A DNA stretch of 64,000 nt from JACCZR01 sp963830065 (GCA_963830065.1 CAWHLA010000007.1:62001-126000), one strand, 5' to 3'. Counted from the first letter of the stretch, positions 1 to 11,662 are shown. A program made the numbers and translations. The notes: generated by a model from the sequence alone, not told the origin.

Positions 1-347
1 ATGGGCTCCTCGGTCGCCGCGACCACCTCGGTCTCCCGCCTGCCGAAGATGAACCGGGCCAGCTCGGCGTTCCGCTCGATCCAGGTCAGGTGGTGGCGTA
101 CGAGCCCATTCACTGCCCCTTCGGCGTCGGGCGCGCGGCGCAGGCGAGCCAGGAAGCCCTCCTGGTAGTCGCGCAGCCCGCCTACGTACAGGTGCGCCGC
201 GAGGCCCTCCTTGTCACCGAAGTGGTGGTAGATGCTGCCGGTGCTGGCGCCCGAGCGCTCCCGCACGTCGTCGATGGTGGCCGCCGCGAAGCCCTTCTCG
301 GCGAAGGCGCCGAGCGCGGCGGTGAGGATCTCATCGCGGCGGTCCAT
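1..347 (-). CDS. TetR/AcrR-family transcriptional regulator, C-terminus cut by window edge
   Basis: The minus strand reads open from an ATG at 345-347 to the window edge, giving the first ~115 residues of a TetR repressor. The N-terminal helix-turn-helix is clear: an ILTAAL start helix, then TIDDVRERSGASTGSIYHHF and a DKEGL motif (roughly residues 7-50), the usual TetR DNA-binding domain. The ligand-binding domain begins but its end is missing. Three copies of an 8-bp palindrome lie directly upstream of the start codon (350-383), so autorepression is likely. The ATG is preceded almost immediately by the last palindrome, leaving little room for a leader. The ligand and targets cannot be told; the divergent gene at 442 is a possible second target. 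Confidence 0.85.
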   Translation of the reverse strand, partial: MDRRDEILTAALGAFAEKGFAAATIDDVRERSGASTGSIYHHFGDKEGLAAHLYVGGLRDYQEGFLARLRRAPDAEGAVNGLVRHHLTWIERNAELARFIFGRRETEVVAATEEP

Positions 348-349
348 CC

Positions 350-383
350 TTCTAGAACAAGATTCTAGAAGATGCTTCTAGAA
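350..383. promoter_or_regulatory. Triple palindromic operator TTCTAGAA, 13-bp period
   Basis: The self-complementary octamer TTCTAGAA occurs at 350-357, 363-370 and 376-383, i.e. three exact copies whose starts are 13 bp apart. It sits between the TetR start codon (347) and the divergent gene at 442 and has no coding explanation. TetR-family proteins bind short palindromes in their own promoters, so these are most simply operator sites of the adjacent regulator. The match is seen directly; the binding is inferred. Confidence 0.7.
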
Positions 384-441
384 CGACTGAGGGGCTTGCC
401 ACGAAAGTTACGATTGACGCCCGAGCCAAGGACGGTCATCG

Positions 442-994
442 ATGCGCCGGCTACGCCCTCGCCTGACCTACGCAAACGTCGTCTCGACGCTCTGCCTGTT
501 CATGCTCCTGGGAGGCACCTCCTACGCGGTGGCCACGGGCTCCATCGACACGCGCGAGATCCGCAACAACACCGTGCGCAGCGGGGATGTGCGCAACAAC
601 TCCCTCCGGAGCCGGGACGTGCGCAACGGTGCGCTGATCGCCGAGGACTTCAAGTCCGGGCAGCTCCCGGCCGGTCCCCGGGGAGCCCAGGGCGCGCGGC
701 GCGTCGGGCGCGTCGGGCGCAACCAAGGTGGTCGTGCGCTTGGCGTCCTCGACCCCGGGTGTGTCAGATGGCGTACCCGAGGTGGCATTCGTGAACTGCG
801 TGGGCTCCGAGCGCGCCACCGGCGGAGGCTCGGCGATCCTCGACTACAGCTTCAGCGACGGCAGGCCGGTGTCCTCGATCCCCAGCCCGGCCGGGGCAGG
901 GTCGACCCCCACCGGCTGGGGCGGGTCGTTCCTCCCCGAGAGCGACGACGGCAACGCCCTCGTCAGGACCTGGGTGGTCTGCGCGGCTCCCTGA
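442..994 (+). CDS. Secreted protein with short collagen-like Gly-rich segment (one frameshift)
   Basis: The start at 442 gives an N-terminal basic stretch and a hydrophobic signal segment (about residues 8-32, containing FMLLGGTSYAVA), then a run of D/R/N repeats (REIRNNTVRSGDVRNNSLRS) and a Gly-rich collagen-like segment. The frame breaks near 690-700; the following frame reads GASGASGATKVVVR and continues to the TGA at 992-994. Removing one base joins the halves into 183 residues. Proteins of this layout (signal, RDVRNGS-like repeats, GPxG segment, small exported domain) are common in Thermoleophilia, but no function is established. The C-terminal part has two Cys (VNCVGS, VVCAAP) that could pair. 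The break is probably a sequence error. Confidence 0.65.
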
Positions 995-1056
995 GCGGTT
1001 GCGCCACCTAGCGCCGCCGGGTTAGGGTCGCCCTACCCGTCGGAAGAGGAGGCCCC

Positions 1057-2443
1057 ATGGCAGCGGGCACCGCGGCAGAGGCATTCGCCACCGAGTTCCG
1101 AGGGGAGGTGCTGCGCCCTGAAGACCCCGGCTACGACGCCGCGCGGCTGGTCTTCAACGGCATGTATCAGCGCCGCCCCGCCCAGATCGCGCGCTGCGGA
1201 GGGCCGGCCGACGTGATCGCGGCGGTCAACTACGCGCGTGCGGAGGGCCTCGAGGTGGCCGTGCGCGGTGGCGGCCACAGCGTCCAGGGCTACTCCAGCC
1301 TCGACGACGGGCTGGTCATCGACCTCAACCCCATGAAGGGCGCGCGGGTGGACCCCGGAGCCCGGACCGTGGCGGCCGCGCGCGGGCATGACGTGGGGCG
1401 AGCTCGACCGCGAGACGCAGGTGCACGGCCTGGCGGTCACCGGCGGGCGGATCTCGAACACCGGCATCGCCGGGCTCACGCTCGGAAGCGGCAGCGGCTG
1501 GCTGGAGCGCAGCCTCGGGCTGAGCTGCGACCACCTGCTGTCCGCCGACCTGGTGACCGCCGACGGGCGGCTCGTCCGGGTCAGCGAGACCGAGGAGCCC
1601 GAGCTGTTCTGGGGGCTCAAGGGCGCGGGGGCGAACTTCGGCATCGTCACCGCGCTGGAGTTCCAGCTCCACCCCGTGGGCCCGATCGTGCTCGGCGGGA
1701 TGCTGCTGTTCCCGCGCGACCAAGCCGCGGAGCTCCTGACCCAGTACCGCGGACCTGATGCGGGGGGCACCGGACGAGTTCGGCGGCGCGATCGCCTGGC
1801 TGACGGCGCCGCCCGAGGAGTTCGTGCCCGAGGAGGTACGCCTGCAGCCCGTGATAGGCGTGATCGTCTGCCACACCGGCGACATGGCCGAGGGCGAGGC
1901 CCTCGTCGGGGAGCTGCGCGAGGCCGGGCCCGTGCTCGACCTGGTCATGCCGATGCCCTACGTCGTGGTCCAGCAGCTGCTCGACGCCAGCGCGCCCTTC
2001 GGCCAACAGGGCTACTGGAAGGTGGACACCGTCGACGAGATGAGCGACGACGCGATGGCCACGATCGTCGAGCACGCCGGCAGCACGCCGGCTGCCCTTC
2101 TCGATCACGATCCTCGAGCCCGGCGGGCGGGCGATCGCCCGGACGCCGGACGCCGACACGCCGATCGGCAACCGCGAGGCCGAGTTCCGCTACTACGCCG
2201 TTGGCGGCGTGGGAGGACCCGGAGGAGACCGAGGCCAACATCGCCTGGGCGCGGGACTTCTACTCCGCGATGGAGGGGTTCTCGAGCTCGGGCCCGCAGG
2301 TGAACTTCGTCAACGCCGACGAGAACCGCCTGCGGCGGGTGTACGGGGACGAGAAGTACGACCGCCTGGTCGCGCTCAAGGACCGCTGGGACCCGGACAA
2401 CCTGTTCCGGCTCAACGCCAACATCGCGCCGAGCACCGGCTAG
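1057..2443 (+). CDS. FAD-binding oxidoreductase, berberine-bridge (BBE) type, four frameshifts
   Basis: Homology runs through four successive frames: 1057-~1380 (FAD-binding PCMH domain with VRGGGHSVQGYSS, whose His is the usual covalent FAD site), ~1385-1749 (TWGELDRETQ, GLTLGSGSGWLERSLGLSCDHLLSAD, GLKGAGANFGIVT), ~1750-2090 (middle domain), ~2093-2200, then ~2203-2443 ending in the BBE signature (VYGDEKYDRLVALKDRWDP, then DNLFRLNANI). Each junction is repaired by removing one base, and 1387 minus 4 is divisible by three (460 residues), the normal size of the family. These enzymes oxidise alcohols, sugars or other small molecules using FAD and oxygen. The substrate is unknown. Either a dead gene or, more likely given the one-sided error pattern in this window, an intact gene with insertion errors. 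Confidence 0.75.
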
Positions 2444-4408
2444 CTAGGCGGCGGCCTGCTCGCCGCGCTCCTTGAGGTAGTGGAGCAGTCCCCCCTCGAC
2501 GAGGATCTCGCGCTCGGCCGGGGCGAAGTCGTGGCCGACCGTGAACTCGTCGCCGTCCTCGGTCTTGACGGTGATCTCGTCAGAGCCTTCTTCGAGCTCC
2601 TCCTTGATCTTCGGCAACGTCCAGCACTTGCCGACCTCGGCGCGGTCGTAGTCGGCCTCGTCGTTGAACGTCAGGGCCAGGATGCCCTGGGCCACCAGGT
2701 TGCGTCGGTGGATGCGGGCAAACGACTTGGCGAACACGGCCTTCACGCCCAGCTGCAGCGGCGCCAGCGCGGCGTGCTCGCGGGATGAGCCCTGGCCGTA
2801 GTTCTCGCCTCCGACGATGAAGCCTGCCCCCCACTCCTGCATCCGCTTGCGGAACTCGGGATCGCGATGCTGGAAGGTGAACTCGGCGATGGCCGGGATG
2901 TTCGAGCGGTAGGACATGACCACCACGCCGTCGGGCGCCAGGTCGCCCGTGGTGATGTCGTCGGGCTGCACCGTCGCGATCTTCGCCTCGATGCAGTCGT
3001 CGAGCGGCACGTGCTCGGGAGGCGTCTTGATGTTCGGCCCGCGCGGGATCTCGATCGACTCCGCCTCGTCCTCGTCGGCCGGCGCGAAAATGTGCACGTC
3101 GTCCACGTAGGGCTTGAGCTCGGGCATCTCCAGCAGCTCGGGCGCTTCGCCGTACTCGCGCGGGTCGGTGATCTCGCCGTGCAGCATCGACACCGCGGCT
3201 ACCGCCGGCGAGCACAGGAACACCGAGTCCTCGGGCGTTCCGCTGCGGCCCGGGAAGTTGCGGTTGAACGTGCGCAGCGAGTTGGAGTCCGACGGCGGCG
3301 CCTGGCCCATGCCCACGCACGGCCCGCACACCGGCTCGAGCATCCGCACGCCGCCCTCCACCAACTGGCGGTACACGCCGGACTCGGCGATGGCCACCAG
3401 GATCTGACGCGAGCCGGGCGTGGCGGTGACAGTGCAGTTCTCGTTCACCAGCTGGCCGTCCTTGTCGGCCAGCACCGCGCCGGGCAGAGCGAGGTCGTTG
3501 TAGGAGGAGTTGACCGACGAGCCGATGCAGACCTGCTCGACCTTGGTGCCGGCGACCTCCTCGACCGGCACGACGTTGTCCGGGTTCGAGGGCTTGGCCA
3601 CCAGCGGCCCGAGCTCGCCGAGGTCGATCTCGGCGCGGTCGTCGTACTCGCAGCCCTCGTCGGGGCCGATCTCCTCGAAGTCGTCCTCGCGCTGCTGGCG
3701 CTCGAGCCACTCGCGCGTGTTGTCGTCGGGCGGGAAGACCGCGGAGGTGGCGCCCAGCTCGGCGATCATGTTGGCGATCGTGCCGCGCTCTGGCACCGAC
3801 AGGTCGGTGGTGCCCTCGCCGGTGAACTCGAAGATCTTGTTCTTGCCGCCGCTCGCGCTGAGCTGGCGCAGGAGCTCGAGGATGATGTCCTTGGCCTGCA
3901 CCCACGGGCGGGCGAGCGTGCCGGTCAGGTGGACCTCGACCACCTCGGGACAGGCGATCTCGTAGGGGTATCCGCCCATGGCCACCGCGACGTCGAGGCC
4001 GCCGGCGCCGATCGAGATCTGGCCCAGCGCGCCACTCGTGGTGGTGTGGGAGTCCGCGCCCACCATGATCGCCCCCGGCTTGGCGAAGCGCTCGATGTGC
4101 ACGTAGTGGCAGATGCCGTTGCCCGGCCGGGAGAAGTGGATGCCGTACTTGCGGGCCAGCGCCTGCAGCATGCGGTGGTCGTCGGGGTTCTTGTAGTCGA
4201 GCTGGATCACGTTGTGGTCCACGTACTGGACCGCGCGATCGACCTTCACCCGCGGGACGTCCAGCTGCTCGAACTGCATGAGGGACATCGTCCCGGTGGC
4301 GTCCTGCAGCAGCGTCTGGTCGATCTTCAGCGAGATCGGCTCACCCGGCGTCAAGTCCCCGTCGACCAGGTGCTCGCTGAGTATCTGCCGCGTGAGGTTC
4401 TCTCCCAT
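2444..4408 (-). CDS. Aconitate hydratase, short Aquifex-type
   Basis: A 654-residue aconitase of the compact type, distinct from the 880-residue AcnA encoded just upstream. It isomerises citrate and isocitrate through cis-aconitate in the TCA cycle. Visible signatures are ADSHTT near residue 118, a single [4Fe-4S] ligand Cys in QVCIGSSVN, a CxxC pair in PVCGPCVGM, and the swivel-domain motif YGQGSSREHAAL carrying the active-site Ser/Arg. Translation starts at an ATG (4406-4408). Its stop codon abuts the stop of the convergent gene at 2443. Two aconitases in one operon-like stretch suggests either different conditions of use (oxidative stress, iron) or one acting on a related substrate such as homoaconitate or 2-methylcitrate-derived acids; the sequence alone does not settle that. 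Confidence 0.93.
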   Translation of the reverse strand: MGENLTRQILSEHLVDGDLTPGEPISLKIDQTLLQDATGTMSLMQFEQLDVPRVKVDRAVQYVDHNVIQLDYKNPDDHRMLQALARKYGIHFSRPGNGICHYVHIERFAKPGAIMVGADSHTTTSGALGQISIGAGGLDVAVAMGGYPYEIACPEVVEVHLTGTLARPWVQAKDIILELLRQLSASGGKNKIFEFTGEGTTDLSVPERGTIANMIAELGATSAVFPPDDNTREWLERQQREDDFEEIGPDEGCEYDDRAEIDLGELGPLVAKPSNPDNVVPVEEVAGTKVEQVCIGSSVNSSYNDLALPGAVLADKDGQLVNENCTVTATPGSRQILVAIAESGVYRQLVEGGVRMLEPVCGPCVGMGQAPPSDSNSLRTFNRNFPGRSGTPEDSVFLCSPAVAAVSMLHGEITDPREYGEAPELLEMPELKPYVDDVHIFAPADEDEAESIEIPRGPNIKTPPEHVPLDDCIEAKIATVQPDDITTGDLAPDGVVVMSYRSNIPAIAEFTFQHRDPEFRKRMQEWGAGFIVGGENYGQGSSREHAALAPLQLGVKAVFAKSFARIHRRNLVAQGILALTFNDEADYDRAEVGKCWTLPKIKEELEEGSDEITVKTEDGDEFTVGHDFAPAEREILVEGGLLHYLKERGEQAAA

Positions 4409-4417
4409 GGGCGGAAG

Positions 4418-4800
4418 CTACCCGCGGCGCACGAAAACCGCACTTCCACTGGCCAGCGGCCCGTCGTCGCCGCTCGCGCGGGCCGCGACAACGATCTTGC
4501 GTTCACCCACCTCCTGGACGTCCGCCTCGATCGACACGTACGTACCCACGGGCGCCGGCGCATGGAGGTCGACCTCGAGGCGCCCGGTCAGCGCCAGCTC
4601 CTCCTGGCCGTGCAGCAGGAGCGCCATCGCCTCGTCGAGCGCGGTGGCGATCACGCCGCCGTGGGCGTACCCCGGCGGGCCCTGGTGGTCCTGCTTGACG
4701 AAGAAGCGACCGGCCACGCCGCCCTCGGGCCGTCGCACCAGCTCGAGCTGCAGGCCGAACAGGTTCGCCTGCCCGCAGCCGAAGCAGAGGTCGTGGTGGG

Positions 4801-4804
<4 letters not shown>
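4418..4804 (-). CDS. PaaI/hotdog-fold acyl-CoA thioesterase, probable CTG start
   Basis: The frame encodes a hotdog thioesterase: an N-terminal CFGCGQANLFGL motif typical of this subfamily, then YAHGGVIATALDEAMA (active-site loop and helix with the catalytic acidic residue) and LEVDLHAPAPVG in the final strands. A GTG start at 4738 would cut off the conserved CFGCG segment. The open frame continues upstream to a CTG at 4802-4804 that overlaps the TGA of acnA as CTGA, and no ATG, GTG or TTG is present in the added part, so I place the start at that CTG (128 residues, beginning M-THHDLCFGCG). Such enzymes hydrolyse acyl-CoAs in the cytoplasm; substrate unknown. The start is the least certain part. 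Confidence 0.75.
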
Positions 4805-7456
<2,652 letters not shown>

Positions 7457-7466
7457 GCCGACGAAG

Positions 7467-8573
7467 CTAGCGAGCGGGAGCCTCGATGCGCCCGTAGTCG
7501 ATGCCGCCGTAGGTGAAGCTGGGGACCACCGGCCACTGGCGCCGGAGCCGCGGCATCTCGGAGGACGGGAACACGTTGATCCAACGCGGGTCCTCGCGGT
7601 TGGGGTCGGCCAGCGCCTTCTCCTTGACCATCGAGTCGTACTGGTCGATCGAGTCCTCGAGGGTGTTCGAGTTCAGGATCACCTCGAGCCCCATGAAGTC
7701 GGCCTCGCGCCTGACTCCGGGGATCTTCGACAGGTGCGGATGCCAGTTGTCGGCGGCCACGCCGTTCTCGGAGGAGACCCACACGCCGTCGGGGGTGTTC
7801 AGGACCAGCGACTGGTTGCCGTCGGTGTGCCCGGGCGTGGCGGCCAGTGCCACGCCCGGGCCGAGCTCGACGTCTCCGTCGAGCAAGACAAGATGCTCTT
7901 CGATCACGTGGTCCATGCCGCCCGGCACGTACCAGGGCCACTGCATCGGGTGCGGCGACCGGAAGGTGTCCACCTCGCGCCGCTGGCACAGGAAGCGGGC
8001 TTTCGGGAAGAAGGCCGGGCGCGGCTCGAGCTCGCCGTCCACCGGCACCGTGGTCCCCATCAGCAGACGCATGTCCTGGACGTGCAGGTGGTCGAAGGTC
8101 ACGTAGTCGACGTCGGCCGGCTGCAGTCCGCACAGGTCGAGCGCGCCGGCCACGGAGTTGTGCTCGGTGGCCAGGACGTTCTCCGACAGCCACTCGCCGT
8201 AGCGGCCGATGAGCTGCTCGTAGAACGGCGCCCGAGCCGAGCCCTCGGGCACCGTCGGCTCCCACACCAGCGTCTTGAGCTCGCCCTCGAAGTCGTGGAA
8301 CTGGACGATGATCAGCCGGTTGGTGATGCCGATGTAGGGGTTGAAGCCGCGGGCGGCGCCGCCGAAGGCGAACCGCGTCGGGTACCCGGCGGTGACGAGG
8401 TCGATGGTGCGTGTCGCCACCACCTGCCCCTGGCCCTTGAAGCGCTTGCGGAACTCGCCGGCGGCGCTTCGTATGGCCTCGAGCTTCGCGCCACGCGGCC
8501 AGGTCGCGTTGGCCTCGTCGAACTCGTGGAAGGGGCGGACCCCGAGCTGCTCAGGGCTTTCGGTTACCGCCAC
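7467..8573 (-). CDS. Metallo-beta-lactamase-fold hydrolase
   Basis: A 368-residue protein with a recognisable but variant MBL metal site: DHLHVQDMR in place of the standard HxHxDH, and TPGHTDGNQSLVL for the following metal-binding His. A 110-residue N-terminal extension precedes the MBL core. The degenerate first motif (HLHVQD) keeps two His and one Asp. It starts with GTG (8571-8573) and lies 10 bp upstream of acnA on the same strand, so it is probably co-transcribed with the aconitases. Family members include lactonases, glyoxalase II-like and arylsulfatase-like enzymes; the substrate here cannot be named. Confidence 0.8.
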   Translation of the reverse strand: MAVTESPEQLGVRPFHEFDEANATWPRGAKLEAIRSAAGEFRKRFKGQGQVVATRTIDLVTAGYPTRFAFGGAARGFNPYIGITNRLIIVQFHDFEGELKTLVWEPTVPEGSARAPFYEQLIGRYGEWLSENVLATEHNSVAGALDLCGLQPADVDYVTFDHLHVQDMRLLMGTTVPVDGELEPRPAFFPKARFLCQRREVDTFRSPHPMQWPWYVPGGMDHVIEEHLVLLDGDVELGPGVALAATPGHTDGNQSLVLNTPDGVWVSSENGVAADNWHPHLSKIPGVRREADFMGLEVILNSNTLEDSIDQYDSMVKEKALADPNREDPRWINVFPSSEMPRLRRQWPVVPSFTYGGIDYGRIEAPAR

Positions 8574-8583
8574 GGCACAGAGG

Positions 8584-9423
8584 CTACCCGTCTCGGGGCA
8601 CCGTCTCGGCCGTTCTCGTGGCCCCCGCGCTGGCGGCCACGACCAGGCCGATGGCCACCAGCTCCCGGGCGTCGAGCACCTCGCCGAGCACCACGAAACC
8701 GGCGGTGGCGGCCACGGCGGGCTCCAGGCTCATGAGCACGCCGAACACCCGCTTCGGCAGGCGCCGCAGCGCCTCGAGCTCCAGGGAGTAGGGAATCGCC
8801 GACGACAGCACCGCCACCGCGGCGCCCAGGGCCAGCAGGCGGGGGTCGAGCAGCTCCGCGCCGGCGTCGGCGACGCCGGGCGCCACGAGCACCGCGCTCG
8901 CCACCAGCATCGCCAGCGCCAGACCGGTGCCGCCCTCGAAGTCCTGGCCCACCCGCGCGCTCAGCAGGATGTAGGCCGCCCAGAACGCCCCGGCCAGCAC
9001 GGCGAAGAAGGCGCCGAGCGCGTCGATCCCGCCGCCCGCTGGCCCGGCCAGCAGCAGGATGCCTGCGGCGGCGAGCACGACCCACAGCGCGTCCAGCGCC
9101 CTGCGCGAGCCGGCCACCGCCACGCCCAGCGGGCCGACGAACTCCAGCGTGACCGCCACCCCCAGCGGCAGGCGGTCAAGGGCCAGGTAGAAGGAGCCGT
9201 TCATCCCGGCCAGGCTGACCCCGAACAGCGCCACCAGGCCGAGGTCGCGACGGCTCAGGCCCGTGACCCGCGGGCGCCACACCGCGGCCAGCACCGCCGC
9301 GGCGAACACCACGCGCAGGAACACGGTGCCGCCGGGCCCGAGGTCGTCGAACAGCGTCTTGGCCAGCGCGCCGCCCACCTGGACGGAGCTGACCGCGAGC
9401 AGGACGAGTCCGACCGGGGGCAT
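8584..9423 (-). CDS. rhtA: RhtA-like amino-acid exporter (EamA/DMT superfamily)
   Basis: 279 residues with ten hydrophobic segments in two EamA repeats. It resembles the threonine/homoserine exporter RhtA over its whole length: SVQVGGALAKTLF near the start, GVSLAGMNGSFYLAL, PLGVAVTLEFVGPLGVAV, AAYILLSARVG in the second repeat and PYSLELEALRRLPKRVFGVLMSLEP near the end. RhtA-type transporters move small neutral amino acids outward across the cytoplasmic membrane. The start is the ATG at 9421-9423, 18 bp from the divergent PLP-enzyme gene at 9442, so the two transcription units share a very short control region. The gene ends 10 bp before the MBL gene start and may be read through into it. Confidence 0.85.
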   Translation of the reverse strand: MPPVGLVLLAVSSVQVGGALAKTLFDDLGPGGTVFLRVVFAAAVLAAVWRPRVTGLSRRDLGLVALFGVSLAGMNGSFYLALDRLPLGVAVTLEFVGPLGVAVAGSRRALDALWVVLAAAGILLLAGPAGGGIDALGAFFAVLAGAFWAAYILLSARVGQDFEGGTGLALAMLVASAVLVAPGVADAGAELLDPRLLALGAAVAVLSSAIPYSLELEALRRLPKRVFGVLMSLEPAVAATAGFVVLGEVLDARELVAIGLVVAASAGATRTAETVPRDG

Positions 9424-9441
9424 CGTGGGATCATCGCGGCG

Positions 9442-10617
9442 ATGGCGAGCCACGAGGCCTACGCCGCGCTCTTCGAGGGCCGCGACGCTCCGTTCGCCTT
9501 CGTCGACCTCGACGCGCTGTGGTCCAACGCCGCCGAGATGAGGGCGCGTGCGGCGGGCAAGCCGATCCGGGTCGCGTCCAAGTCCGTTCGCTGCCGGCGG
9601 CTGCTGCGCTCGATCCTCGACGGCGACCCTGCCTTCCGCGGTCTGATGACCTTCACGCTGGCCGAGTCGCTCTGGTTGCACCAGCACGGCTTCGAGGACC
9701 TGCTGCTGGCCTACCCCACCGCCGACCGCGAGGGGCTGAGGCGCCTGGGAGCACTGGAGAGCGAGCGGCCGCCCGTGGTGATGGTCGACTCGGTCGAGCA
9801 GCTCGACTTCATGGCGGCAGCGGGCGGCCAGTTTCGGGTCTGCCTGGAGCTCGACGTGAGCTGGTGGACCGCCGGCGGGCGGTTGAAGGTGGGCGCCAAG
9901 CGCTCTCCGCTGCGCACCCCGGAGCAGGCCGCCGCGCTGGCCCGCGAGGTGGTGGCGCGGTCCGGGTTCGAGCTGGCGGGCGTGATGGGCTACGAGGCCC
10001 ACATCGCGGGAGTCGGGGACCGTCCGCTGGGCAAGCGGGTCCAGGGGCGGGTGATCGAGTTGATGCAGCGCCGCTCGGCGGCCGAGATCGCCGAACGGCG
10101 GGCCGCGGTCGTGGCCGCCGTGTCCGAGGTGGCGCCGCTGGCGCTGGTCAACGGCGGCGGCACCGGCAGCCTGCACCTGACCTCGCGCGAGGTGGCGGTG
10201 ACCGAAGTGACCGCCGGCTCGGGCTTCTACGCCCCCACGCTGTTCGACCGCTACTCGGGCTTCCGGCTGACGCCTGCCGCGGCGTTCGCGCTGCCGGTGG
10301 TGCGCCGGCCGAGCCGAAGCGTGGCCACGCTGTTGGGGGGCGGTTACATCGCGTCCGGCGCCCCGGGCCGCGACCGCGAGCCCTCCCCGTGGCTGCCCGA
10401 GGGCCTGAAGCTCGACTCCCAGGAGGGCGCGGGCGAGGTGCAGACCCCCGTGAGCGGCCCGGCGGCGGCCGGCCTGCGCGTGGGCGACCTGGTCTTCATG
10501 CGCCACGCCAAGGCCGGCGAGCTGTGCGAGCGGTTCAACTCGCTGCTGCTGGTCCGCGGCGGAGAGATCGTGGACGAGGTGCCGACCTACCGCGGCGAAG
10601 GATGCTGCTTCCTGTAG
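9442..10617 (+). CDS. PLP fold-type III amino-acid deaminase/aldolase (D-serine dehydratase-like)
   Basis: 391 residues of the alanine-racemase-like TIM-barrel group. The N-terminal AFVDLDALWSNAAEM is followed by RVASKSVRCRRLLR, whose Lys is the expected PLP Schiff-base residue. Further features are GLMTFTLAESLWL, ALVNGGGTGSLHLT (phosphate-binding) and a C-terminal metal-site region with FMRHAKAGELCERFN, like the His/Cys zinc ligands of D-serine dehydratase and D-threonine aldolase. It probably cleaves or deaminates a D- or beta-hydroxy amino acid in the cytoplasm. The ATG at 9442 starts downstream of a long spurious upstream extension. It overlaps the next PLP-enzyme gene by 16 bp, so both are made together. 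Confidence 0.85.
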   Translation: MASHEAYAALFEGRDAPFAFVDLDALWSNAAEMRARAAGKPIRVASKSVRCRRLLRSILDGDPAFRGLMTFTLAESLWLHQHGFEDLLLAYPTADREGLRRLGALESERPPVVMVDSVEQLDFMAAAGGQFRVCLELDVSWWTAGGRLKVGAKRSPLRTPEQAAALAREVVARSGFELAGVMGYEAHIAGVGDRPLGKRVQGRVIELMQRRSAAEIAERRAAVVAAVSEVAPLALVNGGGTGSLHLTSREVAVTEVTAGSGFYAPTLFDRYSGFRLTPAAAFALPVVRRPSRSVATLLGGGYIASGAPGRDREPSPWLPEGLKLDSQEGAGEVQTPVSGPAAAGLRVGDLVFMRHAKAGELCERFNSLLLVRGGEIVDEVPTYRGEGCCFL

Positions 10618-11510
10618 CCCGGGAGCCGCTGTACGACGCGTCCACCCCGGTCCGCCTATGCGGCGACGTGTGGGTGAAGGACGAGGGGGTGCTCGGCGAA
10701 GGCGGCAACAAGACCCGCAAGCTCGAGTTCATCCTGCCCGAGCTGGAGCGCCGCGGCGTGCGCACCGTGGTGAGCGCCGGCGGGCTGGGGACGAACTGGG
10801 GCCTCGCGCTGGCGCGCCGCGCGGCCGACCGGGGCATCGCGACCGAGCTCGCGCTGGTGGAGCAGCCCCGCACGCCCGAGGTGCTGGAGCGCCTGGAGCA
10901 GCTCCAGGCCGTGGCCCGCGTGCACCTGACCCACGACAACCGCCGCACCGCCCTGGCCCTGCCGCGGATCATGGGCCGGGCCGCCGTGCGCGACCGCGCC
11001 GCGCCGGCCTGGCTGCCGCCGGGCGGGTCGTCGGCCGTCGGCACCCTGGGCTACGTCCAAGCCGGCCTGGAGCTCGGCGCGCAGGTGGAGGCCGGCGAGC
11101 TGCCCGAGCCCAGCCGGGTGGTCACGGCGGTGGGATCCGGAGGCACCGCGGCCGGCCTGGCCCTCGGGCTCAGGCTGGCGGGCCTGCGCACCCGGGTGAC
11201 CGGCGTGGTGGTGGCCGACCAGCTCCGACTGGACGCCCGCGCGCTCTCCCGCAAGGCGCGCGCCGCGGCGGCGTTGCTGCGGAAGCAGGGTGTCGTCCGC
11301 CCCGTCCCCGACGTCGCGGAGGATGACCTCGACGTCACGTTCGCCCAGCTAGGTCCGGGCTACGGACACGCGACGGACGCCTCGGAGCGTGCGCTGCGCG
11401 AGGCGCCGGTGGCGCTCGACCCGGTCTACAGCGCCAAGGCGTGGGCGGCGCTGGACGACCTGGCCGGCGACGGGCCGCTGCTGTTCCTGCGCACGAACGG
11501 GATCGGGTGA
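10602..11510 (+). CDS. PLP-dependent enzyme, D-cysteine desulfhydrase/ACC-deaminase-like
   Basis: 302 residues of the tryptophan-synthase-beta (fold type II) superfamily. WVKDEGVLGEGGNKTRKLEF carries the PLP-binding Lys within the NKxRKLE signature of D-cysteine desulfhydrase and 1-aminocyclopropane-1-carboxylate deaminase; SAGGLGTNWGLALA is the substrate/phosphate loop; VVTAVGSGGTAAGLALG is the glycine-rich phosphate cup. The ATG at 10602 lies inside the end of the preceding gene (16-bp overlap), indicating translational coupling. Together the pair suggests breakdown of D-amino acids or a related amine, with the divergent RhtA-like exporter as a safety valve. Which amino acid is not determined. 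Confidence 0.85.
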   Translation: MLLPVAREPLYDASTPVRLCGDVWVKDEGVLGEGGNKTRKLEFILPELERRGVRTVVSAGGLGTNWGLALARRAADRGIATELALVEQPRTPEVLERLEQLQAVARVHLTHDNRRTALALPRIMGRAAVRDRAAPAWLPPGGSSAVGTLGYVQAGLELGAQVEAGELPEPSRVVTAVGSGGTAAGLALGLRLAGLRTRVTGVVVADQLRLDARALSRKARAAAALLRKQGVVRPVPDVAEDDLDVTFAQLGPGYGHATDASERALREAPVALDPVYSAKAWAALDDLAGDGPLLFLRTNGIG

Positions 11511-11632
11511 GAACGCACCCGTTGCAGCGTTGGCCGCGCCGCTCCCGAAGGGCGCGACCATCGTGGACTTCGAGCTGGCTGGCTCGGAAGGCTGAGCCCA
11601 CCGACCGGCCCGGTAACCGCGCACTCCCCTCG

Positions 11633-11662
11633 AAAAAGTCCTCAGGCGGCTGAGCGTCTTTT
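11633..11662. terminator. Decayed copy of a recurring hairpin terminator
   Basis: After the PLP-enzyme operon, AAAAAGTCCTCAG is followed by GCGG and CTGAG, then CGTCTTTT instead of the expected GGACTTTTT. The inner CTCAG/CTGAG stem is perfect and the outer part is mismatched. Near-perfect versions of the same hairpin occur at 26131 and 58381. It lies between two convergent genes and could stop transcription from either side. Confidence 0.6.

Noticed and set aside
1057..2443. Pseudogene or programmed frameshifting in the FAD oxidase
   Set aside because: Four breaks of the same kind in one gene, without slippery motifs, and the same kind elsewhere in the window, fit sequence errors better.
8584..10506. 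A single 640-codon minus-strand frame reading through into the exporter
   Set aside because: Only the last 279 residues (from ATG 9423) match a transporter; the rest is opposite the PLP-enzyme gene.
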